A stretch of 7,908 nucleotides of DNA from an uncultured Collinsella sp. (lineage in GTDB: Bacteria > Actinomycetota > Coriobacteriia > Coriobacteriales > Coriobacteriaceae): positions 1 to 7,908 of the forward strand of contig URNI01000089.1 of assembly GCA_900549135.1 (NCBI GenBank), in the 5' to 3' direction. This document shows, in pieces, positions 1 to 5,061 of this stretch (its first letter is position 1; each line of letters starts with the position of its first letter). Below the pieces are notes generated by a model. The model was not told the origin of the DNA. It made no database searches and saw only the letters and a program-made list of their open reading frames with translations. The translations under genes and the position numbers were made by a program.

Positions 1-1655
1 AGCGCGGCGATGAACGCCTGCTGCTTGCGGTGGGTCTCGAACTGCTCCGTGAGGAAGTACTCGATGCCCTCGTAGTAGCGCCACTCGATGAACTGGCCAA
101 TCTCGTTGCCCATGAAGTTGAGCTTGCCGCCGGCGTGCGTCATCTGGTAGAGCGCCAGGGCGCGCAGGCCCGCAAACTGGCGCCAGGTGTCGCCCGGCAT
201 GCGCGTGATGAGCGAGCACTTGCCGTTGACCACCTCGTCGTGGCTAAGCGGCAGCACGAAGTTCTCGTTGAACTGGTACATGGTGGAGAAGGTCAGCATG
301 CGGTGGTTGCCCGGGCGCCACGGGAAGTCGGTCTGCATGTAGTGCAGGGTGTCGTTCATCCAGCCCATGTCCCACTTGTAGTGGAAGCCCAGGCCGCCGT
401 CCTGCGGCGGATAGGTCACGAGCGGCCACGCGGTGGACTCCTCGGCCATCATCATCACGTCCGGGTAGTGCGCCTCAACGGCGCAGTTGACCTGGCGGAT
501 AAACGCGCTGGCGTCCAGGTCCTCCTCGGTACCGTACTTGTTGAACTTCTTTTGGCCCGGATCGTCGATGCCAAAGTTGAGGTACAGCATGCTGGAGACG
601 CCGTCCATGCGAATGCCGTCCACGTGGAAGTTCTCGAGCCAGTACAGCACGTTGGAAACCAGGAAAGAGCGGACCTCGCCGCGGGCAAAGTCAAACTTGT
701 GCGTGCCCCAGTTGGGGTGAATCTCGTGCTCAAACAGCATGTGGCCGTTAAAGGTGGCAAGGCCGTGGGAGTCGGCGCAAAAACCGCCGGGCACCCAGTC
801 CATGATCACGCCAATGCCCGCCTCGTGGCAAGCGTCGATAAAGTGCATGAGCTGCTGCGGGTTGCCGTAGCGCGACGTGGCGGCATAGTAGCCGGTCGTC
901 TGGTAACCCCAGGAGCCATCGAAGGGATGCTCCATAAGCGGCATGACCTCGATATGCGTGTAGCCCATGTCGCGCACGTAGTCCACGAGCTCCACCGACA
1001 GGTCGTCGTAGGTGTAAAACTCGCCGCGCTGCGCGGGGAAGGGATCCATGGGGCCGGGGTAGTTGCCGTACTCGTCGGGCTCGCCCTGCGGCGCGTCGCC
1101 GTGGCGCTTCCAAGAGCCAATATGCACCTCGTAGATGTTAAGGGGTTGCGACATGTGGTTATGGCTGGCACGGCGCTTGAGCCATGCGGCGTCGTTCCAC
1201 TTGTAGCCATCGAGGGTCCAAAGCATGCTCGCCGTTCCCGGAGGGCACTCGGCCTTAAAGGCGTACGGATCGGCTTTGTAGAGCTTTTCGCCCTCGTTGG
1301 TCTCGATGAGATATTTATAAAGCTGGCCCTGCTCGGCGCCAGGAATAAAGCCTTCCCAAATAGCGCTCGTATGCACGGGCACCAGCGGGTTGGCCTGCTC
1401 GTCCCAGTCGTTAAATTCGCCAATGACATGGACACTCTTTACGTCGGGCGCCCAAACGCAAAAACGCCAGCCGCGCGTACGGCTCTGCGTGTCGGGGTGC
1501 GCGCCCATCTTTTCCCAGCTGCGCTCCCACGTACCGATGCCAAACAGATAGACATCGTCTTTGGTTAGCTCCGGCGCGTGCGGGGCGGCTTTACGGGTAG
1601 TAGGCTTTTTAGTTGCTGGCTTTAGCTTTGTATCGCTCACGTTTGATCCCATCAT
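1..1655 (-). CDS. glgB: 1,4-alpha-glucan branching enzyme GlgB, 3' end beyond window
   Basis: This GH13 enzyme makes alpha-1,6 branches in glycogen by cutting and transferring alpha-1,4 chains in the cytoplasm. About 551 residues are visible; the C-terminal end lies outside the window. Numbering from the ATG at 1655, a CBM48-like N-terminal domain (around residues 55-145, with GEFNDW) precedes the barrel. The nucleophile is D351 in DGIRMDGVSSMLY, the acid/base is E405 in MMAEESTAWP, and H472-D473 sits in LSHDEVVNGK; YKWDMGWMNDTL and NFMGNEIGQF are also typical. Region I reads DWVPGGF, with Gly291 where the family normally has His, so it is a divergent form. The start is ATGATG (1655 or 1652). 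A GTG a few codons in is an alternative, and no strong Shine-Dalgarno separates them. The residues 2-30 stretch is Lys/Ala/Thr-rich and probably disordered. The identification as a branching enzyme is secure; full activity is not shown. Confidence 0.95.
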   Translation of the reverse strand, partial: MMGSNVSDTKLKPATKKPTTRKAAPHAPELTKDDVYLFGIGTWERSWEKMGAHPDTQSRTRGWRFCVWAPDVKSVHVIGEFNDWDEQANPLVPVHTSAIWEGFIPGAEQGQLYKYLIETNEGEKLYKADPYAFKAECPPGTASMLWTLDGYKWNDAAWLKRRASHNHMSQPLNIYEVHIGSWKRHGDAPQGEPDEYGNYPGPMDPFPAQRGEFYTYDDLSVELVDYVRDMGYTHIEVMPLMEHPFDGSWGYQTTGYYAATSRYGNPQQLMHFIDACHEAGIGVIMDWVPGGFCADSHGLATFNGHMLFEHEIHPNWGTHKFDFARGEVRSFLVSNVLYWLENFHVDGIRMDGVSSMLYLNFGIDDPGQKKFNKYGTEEDLDASAFIRQVNCAVEAHYPDVMMMAEESTAWPLVTYPPQDGGLGFHYKWDMGWMNDTLHYMQTDFPWRPGNHRMLTFSTMYQFNENFVLPLSHDEVVNGKCSLITRMPGDTWRQFAGLRALALYQMTHAGGKLNFMGNEIGQFIEWRYYEGIEYFLTEQFETHRKQQAFIAA

Positions 1656-1740
1656 GACGCGGCAGCGTGTTGCCTTGGTGACTAGATGCGAAAGGTCCAA
1701 GGCTGCACGAATCGAAGGGACGGCGATAGTTCTATGATTC

Positions 1741-1766
1741 GTTCCACCTCGCGTGCTCGGTGGAAC
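1741..1766. repeat. Perfect 8-bp inverted repeat upstream of glgB
   Basis: Arms GTTCCACC (1741-1748) and GGTGGAAC (1759-1766) are perfectly complementary around a 10-base loop. It lies about 86 bases upstream of the glgB start, so it could be an operator or a 5'-leader hairpin of the glgB transcript. There is no U-run next to it on either strand, which argues against an intrinsic terminator. Confidence 0.45.
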
Positions 1767-1774
1767 TTTCGGCA

Positions 1775-1805
1775 AAAACTACGATAACACCTGTACGTTA
1801 GTTTT
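1775..1805. repeat. Imperfect inverted repeat, AAAACTACG / CGTTAGTTTT
   Basis: AAAACTACG (1775-1783) pairs with CG-T-TAGTTTT (1796-1805) apart from one bulged T, around a 12-base centre. It sits in the divergent gap between glgB and the HAD-phosphatase gene. It may be an operator for either gene, or simply an AT-rich palindrome. No protein family is suggested by the sequence. Confidence 0.3.
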
Positions 1806-1876
1806 ATGGACGAAAGTGGATTTGCGGTGGCGTTTAATCGGTAAGCGCCATGTTTATACCACTGGCAGAATTGCGA

Positions 1877-1964
1877 TGGTAAAACTCTTGACAGCTTTAC
1901 CAATTAGGGTTTCTAGATTGTTAGGTTTACGTTTGGTAAAACGTTTTTAGCAGGATGTTTACCA
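1877..1964. promoter_or_regulatory. Cluster of four TGGTAAA/TTTACCA half-sites around a TTGACA box
   Basis: Two inverted pairs of the same heptamer occur here: TGGTAAA 1877-1883 with TTTACCA 1896-1902, and TGGTAAA 1934-1940 with TTTACCA 1958-1964. A perfect -35 hexamer TTGACA (1888-1893) lies inside the first pair. The -10 is unclear: TTCTAG at 17-base spacing is poor, and TAGATT is at 20 bases. The second pair ends 22 bases before the ATG of the HAD gene. Together this looks like a promoter-operator region for the rightward HAD-thiN unit with a dimeric repressor or activator. The regulator is not identifiable. Confidence 0.4.
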
Positions 1965-1986
1965 TTTGATATCGAAAGGTTCGTTT

Positions 1987-2676
1987 ATGCCCCATTCCGC
2001 CACTCCCAAGGTTGCTTTTATTTTCGATTGCGACGGCACGCTGGTTAATAGCACCCCCGTATGGGCTTATGCTCAGCCAGAGTTATTGCACCGCCACGGG
2101 ATTGACGTGACGGTCGACGATTTTGCCCAGTTTGAGCATTTGTCGCTCGAGGACGAGTGTCAGGCCTACCACGACACCTGGGGCATTGGCGCGAATGGCG
2201 AGGAGCTGTATCGCGAGCTGAGCAATATTCTGATTGATGGGTACTCCAAGGTGCCGCCGCGCGAGGGGCTCCTGGCATTTTTGGAGCAGGCAAAGGCGGC
2301 GGGCATTGCCATGTGCGTTGCCACGTCCACGCCGGCCGAGCTGGTGCAGTCCGCGCTCGCTGGTGCCGGGCTCGATCGCTACATGGAGTTTGTTACGACG
2401 ACGGGTGAGGCCGGACGGTCCAAGCAGTTCCCCGATGTGTACGAGCTGGCGCTGAGCCGTCTGGAGGAGCGCCATGGGCATGCGTTTGAGCGCGCCTGGG
2501 TATTTGAGGACGCTGTTTTTGGCCTTAAGAGCTCAGGCGCCGCTGGCTTTAAGCGCGTGGGTATCTATGACCCGCATGGGCGCATGGAGCGCGACGAGGT
2601 TCGTGCCAACTGCGAGATCTTTATCGATAGCTACGAGGAGCTGGATCTGGCCCGCGTGTTGGAGTTTGAGGGGTAG
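1987..2676 (+). CDS. HAD superfamily hydrolase (subfamily IA phosphatase)
   Basis: A 229-residue soluble phosphohydrolase of the haloacid dehalogenase superfamily with an inserted helical C1 cap. All four signature motifs are visible: motif I DCDGTLV with nucleophile D14 and D16, motif II T113 in CVATSTP, motif III K146 in GRSKQFPD, and motif IV E174-D175 in WVFEDAVFGLKSSGAAG. The cap covers roughly residues 22-90. The spacing resembles beta-phosphoglucomutase-like and phosphoglycolate-phosphatase-like members, but the substrate cannot be read from sequence. The ATG at 1987 is preferred because GAAAGGT (1974-1980) lies 6 bases before it. An in-frame TTG at 1966 would be possible but has no comparable site. 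It is co-oriented with thiamine pyrophosphokinase, with 9 bases between them, so the two are probably co-transcribed. A role in dephosphorylating a thiamine-pathway phosphate is conceivable but unproven. Confidence 0.92.
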   Translation: MPHSATPKVAFIFDCDGTLVNSTPVWAYAQPELLHRHGIDVTVDDFAQFEHLSLEDECQAYHDTWGIGANGEELYRELSNILIDGYSKVPPREGLLAFLEQAKAAGIAMCVATSTPAELVQSALAGAGLDRYMEFVTTTGEAGRSKQFPDVYELALSRLEERHGHAFERAWVFEDAVFGLKSSGAAGFKRVGIYDPHGRMERDEVRANCEIFIDSYEELDLARVLEFEG

Positions 2677-2685
2677 GCGAGGGCT

Positions 2686-3327
2686 GTGTCGGACAAGGTA
2701 TTAGTGGTCTGCGGCTCGCCCGTGGTGGCGAGTGCGGATCTGCTGCGCCAGCTGGCGGGAGAGTGCGAACGCGTTGTGGCCGTGGACCGCGGGCTCGATG
2801 CGCTGCTGAGCGCCGGGCTGGGCTGCGACGTATATGTGGGAGATGCCGACACGGTGAGTGACGCGGGTCGCGCTCTGGTCGATGCCGCTGAGGACTTTGA
2901 AGTTGAGCGCCACGACCCGTACAAGGACTATACCGATCTGGCGCTGGCGCTCGATTCCGTCCGTCGCCGCTGGCCAGGTGCCGAAGTGGTTGCGTCCTGC
3001 GCCACCGGTGGCCGCCCGGATATGGCGCTTTCCGTACTGGGGCTGCTTGCAGGCTATGAGGATGCCCCTGTCTGGATTGCCGAGGACAGGGTGGTCGCCC
3101 GCGTCCTTCACGGAGGCGAGTCGTGGACCATCGAAGGCGCCGAAGACAAGACGTTCTCTATCATCGCTATAGCCCCAGGGACGGTGGTAAGCGAATACGG
3201 CCTAGAGTGGGAACTAGATCACAGCCCCCTGGGCCTGCTAGCCGACACGGGCATTAGCAACGTCGTCAGGTCAACTGCCACGATCCAAGTCCACCAAGGT
3301 GTTGCGATCGGTTATTTGCTGGCGTGA
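2686..3327 (+). CDS. thiN: Thiamine pyrophosphokinase (thiamine diphosphokinase)
   Basis: Transfers pyrophosphate from ATP to thiamine to give thiamine pyrophosphate, usually the salvage route in the cytosol. At 213 residues it has normal family length. Visible motifs: VAVDRGLDALLSAG (31-44), the metal-binding YVGDADT (50-56; family form GDFDS), KDYTDLALAL (80-89; family form DKTDTELAL), GGRPDM (108-113; family form GGRLDH), and the C-terminal thiamine-binding segment LEWELDHSPLGLL...GISN (173-192; family form LxWxL...SNE). The catalytic aspartates D53, D55, D81 and D84 are kept, while F54, S56 and the His after GGRxD are changed to A, T and M. The GTG at 2686 follows GGCGAGGG (2676-2683). 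It starts 9 bases after the HAD gene stop, indicating an operon. It runs toward the convergent HEPN-like pair, with a large hairpin between them. Confidence 0.9.
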   Translation: MSDKVLVVCGSPVVASADLLRQLAGECERVVAVDRGLDALLSAGLGCDVYVGDADTVSDAGRALVDAAEDFEVERHDPYKDYTDLALALDSVRRRWPGAEVVASCATGGRPDMALSVLGLLAGYEDAPVWIAEDRVVARVLHGGESWTIEGAEDKTFSIIAIAPGTVVSEYGLEWELDHSPLGLLADTGISNVVRSTATIQVHQGVAIGYLLA

Positions 3328-3398
3328 AGGTTTTATCGGGACGGAGCTGAATTGGCTAATTTTGGCAACGCCAACAGGGTATAAAAATAAGTTGTTGG

Positions 3399-3512
3399 AA
3401 GTTGTTAAACGATTGGTTGGTTTCCGCAAACGAGATTCAATTTTATCCAACCACTTATCTAACAACCAACTCGTATGCAAATCCAACCACATGCTTAACA
3501 ACTTTGCTTTTT
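3399..3512. terminator. Long imperfect hairpin between convergent genes, probable bidirectional terminator
   Basis: The outer stem AAGTTGTTAA (3399-3408) pairs perfectly with TTAACAACTT (3495-3504). It continues as TGGTTGG (3414-3420) with CCAACCA (3483-3489) and GCAAACGAG (3426-3434) with CTCGTATGC (3470-3478, one mismatch), leaving a 35-base loop. TTTGCTTTTT follows on the + strand, and the reverse strand runs into TTATTTTTAT. It would end the HAD-thiN transcript rightward and the HEPN-like pair leftward, although it overlaps the last codons of the latter. It is built from copies of the 22-base repeat described separately, so termination may be a secondary role. Confidence 0.55.
3401..3502. 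repeat. Left cluster of a degenerate 22-base repeat (three units)
   Basis: Consensus ATCCAACCA-N4-CTTAACAAC. Units are at 3401-3423 (opposite orientation), 3445-3466 and 3481-3502. The last two are in tandem with starts 36 bases apart. The opposite-facing unit creates the long hairpin. Related units at 4647-4705 lie on the other side of the two hypothetical genes. Confidence 0.6.
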
Positions 3513-4193
3513 GATTAAAGGCCTGAAGTCCACCACGCCTTGGCGGGAAATTCCTTTCCCCATCGAGTATTCTCGATCGCGCTCGGGGTCTTCCTCGACG
3601 AATTTGCACACACCCTTTGCTATGAGAGAGATAAGCCCCTCTAGTTTGACGACGCAATCGAACGCGCAGTCCTGCTGGCTTCCATGGCCGATTCCTTTAT
3701 GCCCGTAACTCGCGATTATCCCGCGGGCATCGCCATGTACGCAAACCCCGATGGCTTTGTAGGGGCTATACTCTTCGCCCCTTCCCTCGATGACCGACGA
3801 CCCCGCATGGATTACCGCGCAGCGAAGCTGATAGAGATCCGATGCCGTAAAGATGCCTCGATCCTCTATCGTCTCAAACCCCTCTTTTATCTCATCTGGG
3901 CGCTTCTCGCCCTTGCGCGCATTGGTCATTTTTCTCCCATCGTACGGGAGCCCCAGGTACTCCTGGCACCATTTCCGGTAATCCGTCCCGTCGATGTTTG
4001 CGCATACGTCTGGGATGGTCACTACGAGAGTCAAAGCGGCGAGCAGCAGCCCTGCGTCGAAGGCTTTTTCGCACTCTTCCACAAGTCTGCTGGGCGTACG
4101 GCAGACGACGGTGGGGAACCCGTATTCGTTGTCGCTGCATTTTAAACACGTAGAGGGCATGGGCTCCCAATCGGCAATTGCTGTTATGCTCAT
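3495..4193 (-). CDS. Hypothetical protein with HEPN-like R-x4-H motif
   Basis: A 232-residue soluble protein that I do not recognise as a named family. The segment ASDLYQLRCAVIHAG (residues 117-131) has R124 and H129 in the R-x4-H arrangement of HEPN-domain ribonucleases, on what looks like a helix. A second hydrophobic helix lies at about 44-63 (AFDAGLLLAALTLVVTIPDVC), followed by the YRKWCQEYLGL helix (72-82). This helix order resembles HEPN-type proteins of toxin-antitoxin and defence loci. The N-terminus has CLKC (16-19) plus C31 and C41, which could bind metal. The residue after R124 is Cys rather than the usual polar N, D or H, which weakens the nuclease call. The ATG at 4193 overlaps the stop of the upstream 128-codon gene as ATGA, so translation is coupled. 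The stop lies inside the terminator-like hairpin. The HEPN assignment is an inference from one motif and predicted helices. Confidence 0.72.
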   Translation of the reverse strand: MSITAIADWEPMPSTCLKCSDNEYGFPTVVCRTPSRLVEECEKAFDAGLLLAALTLVVTIPDVCANIDGTDYRKWCQEYLGLPYDGRKMTNARKGEKRPDEIKEGFETIEDRGIFTASDLYQLRCAVIHAGSSVIEGRGEEYSPYKAIGVCVHGDARGIIASYGHKGIGHGSQQDCAFDCVVKLEGLISLIAKGVCKFVEEDPERDREYSMGKGISRQGVVDFRPLIKKQSC

Positions 4194-4576
4194 AACACCT
4201 CGCCCGTTTCTGTGCCGATTCTCAGACTTGTCGTCGGTTCGATGAACTCATCCACCATCTCGTCGTCGCGGTCGGGCTCGGTCACGAAGAGCGGTTCCGG
4301 GACGTCGATGCGCGGGCCAATCGTCAGGCCGTTGCTCGCGATGATGCGATCGAGGTTCTGTATACGGTGGAGCGTGCGGGCCCGGAGTGTGTCGAAGGAG
4401 TAGCCCCGGCCCCGCATGTCTGTCCCGTTGATGAGGCTGTTGGCGCACTCGGCGTAGCCGTTCGAGATGCGGCTCGGGCAGTCCCTAGCAGTGTCGGCGG
4501 AGCGTAACAGATCGTGCACGTAGCTGGCGATACCTAAAATATCGTTCACGTAGTCGAACGCGGACTTCTCGGCCAT
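4190..4576 (-). CDS. Hypothetical protein, coupled partner of the HEPN-like protein
   Basis: A 128-residue protein without recognisable family, signal peptide or membrane segment. The first 40 residues look helical (FDYVNDILGIASYVHDLLRS), the middle is basic (LRARTLHRIQNLDR), and the tail is strongly acidic (EPDRDDEMVDEF, then a short end). The start is well supported: AGAGAGGA (4583-4590) lies 6 bases before the ATG at 4576. Its TGA overlaps the ATG of the following gene by 4 bases, so the two are made together. A small acidic protein encoded first and coupled to a putative RNase would fit an antitoxin or neutraliser, but no MNT-type nucleotidyltransferase motif is visible, so it is not a classical HEPN/MNT pair. 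Repeat units lie 70-130 bases upstream. Confidence 0.7.
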   Translation of the reverse strand: MAEKSAFDYVNDILGIASYVHDLLRSADTARDCPSRISNGYAECANSLINGTDMRGRGYSFDTLRARTLHRIQNLDRIIASNGLTIGPRIDVPEPLFVTEPDRDDEMVDEFIEPTTSLRIGTETGEVL

Positions 4577-4613
4577 GGTCGGTCCTCTCTGGCAAAGACG
4601 ATTTCAGCCATAG

Positions 4614-4619
4614 ATTTTA
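4614..4619 (-). promoter_or_regulatory. Candidate -10 box for the HEPN-like pair
   Basis: Read leftward, TAAAAT matches 5 of 6 bases of the -10 consensus and would start transcription about 30 bases before the ATG at 4576. No good -35 is seen at 16-18 bases, so this is weak. The repeat units at 4647-4705 lie directly upstream, where an activator or repressor could bind. Confidence 0.25.
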
Positions 4620-4646
4620 CAAGTTCAATGAGAAGCTTCGCTTTAA

Positions 4647-4705
4647 ATCCAACCATTGGCTTAACAAAACGGTAGGATTCTTTCTTCAACCAGAAAACTA
4701 ACAAA
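4647..4705. repeat. Right cluster of the degenerate 22-base repeat (two units)
   Basis: Units at 4647-4668 (ATCCAACCA-TTGG-CTTAACAAA) and 4684-4705 (CTTCAACCA-GAAA-ACTAACAAA) start 37 bases apart, nearly the same spacing as in the left cluster. The 24 bases at 4645-4668 match 3479-3502 at 20 positions. The cluster lies just upstream of the leftward hypothetical gene pair and before the tRNA promoter. Confidence 0.55.
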
Positions 4706-4797
4706 CCCAACCAGTATTTTTCATACCCGCCAAAAATAGCTATAGAGACACGTCCCAGGAAAAACCGTAAGCGGAATACCAATCCAAAATTCCCCCC

Positions 4798-4826
4798 TTG
4801 CATCCCCGCAAACATTCCCCTATAGT
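4798..4826 (+). promoter_or_regulatory. Promoter of tRNA-Ala
   Basis: The -35 TTGCAT (4798-4803) and -10 TATAGT (4821-4826) are separated by exactly 17 bases. They place the start about 7 bases before the mature 5' end of the tRNA. This is a good sigma-70/HrdB-type match in the right place. Confidence 0.7.
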
Positions 4827-4839
4827 ATCTTCTCGTCAC

Positions 4840-4915
4840 GGGGGCGTAGCTCAGCTGGGAGAGCGCTTGACTGGCAGTCAAGAGGTCAGGGGTTCGATTC
4901 CCCTCGTCTCCACCA
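4840..4915 (+). tRNA. tRNA-Ala (anticodon GGC)
   Basis: A complete 76-base cloverleaf with encoded CCA. The acceptor stem GGGGGCG pairs with CGTCTCC and includes the G3:U70 wobble that specifies alanine. The anticodon stem CTTGA/TCAAG encloses the loop CTGGCAG, giving anticodon GGC, which reads GCC. The T arm has AGGGG-TTCGATT-CCCCT and the D arm GCTCAGCTGGGAGAGC. It is transcribed alone: a promoter lies just upstream and an intrinsic terminator 10 bases downstream. It sits between two accessory gene sets (HEPN-like pair and RhuM/Fic), a common position for integrations, but no duplicated tRNA 3' end was found in the window. Confidence 0.97.
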
Positions 4916-4925
4916 TCGTGAATGC

Positions 4926-4953
4926 AAGGCCACTCAATTGAGTGGCCTTTTTT
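4926..4953 (+). terminator. Intrinsic terminator of tRNA-Ala
   Basis: A perfect palindrome, AAGGCCACTCAA (4926-4937) with TTGAGTGGCCTT (4938-4949), leads into a run of six T (4948-4953). It is a classic rho-independent terminator 10 bases after the tRNA. Confidence 0.9.
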
Positions 4954-4972
4954 GTAATATCTTTTGATCTCC

Positions 4973-5035
4973 ATTTGGGGACAGACTCTAAATGGGGATG
5001 TTCCTAAACCGCCAGATTGAAACCTGCCCCTAAAT
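4973..5035. repeat. REP-like palindromic element
   Basis: ATTTGGGGACAG (4973-4984) and CTGCCCCTAAAT (5024-5035) are inverted copies matching at 10 of 12 positions, 39 bases apart. A further partial direct copy, AAATGGGGA, lies at 4990-4998. The TTTGGGGACAG form is reminiscent of ends associated with REP elements and Y1 (REP-associated) transposases. No transposase is present here, so this would be a non-autonomous remnant. Confidence 0.4.
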
Positions 5036-5061
5036 ACGAGGTTGTGCGCCAGCTTCTTTAT

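Noticed and set aside
30..1568. A 512-codon open frame on the + strand
   Set aside because: It is antisense to glgB, whose catalytic motifs are all visible on the other strand. The product is a low-complexity V/L/A/H/R-rich translation with no family features, as expected for the antisense frame of a GC-rich gene.
3401..3502. A CRISPR array, suggested by repeat units 36 bases apart
   Set aside because: There are only two tandem units, they are degenerate, spacers are about 14 bases and partly alike, and no cas gene is nearby.
3684..4145. A 153-codon + strand frame opposite the HEPN-like gene
   Set aside because: The minus-strand gene has a coupled ATGA start, an upstream partner with a good ribosome site, and a recognisable helix/motif pattern. 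The + frame has none of these.
4546..4974. A 142-codon minus-strand frame with the phrase GNRTPDLLTASQALSQLSYAP
   Set aside because: This phrase is the antisense translation of the tRNA-Ala gene, a well-known false protein. The frame also covers the repeat cluster and the tRNA promoter.
4891..5061. An att-site duplication of the tRNA-Ala 3' end
   Set aside because: No second copy of the T-arm/acceptor sequence was found in the window, and no integrase is present.
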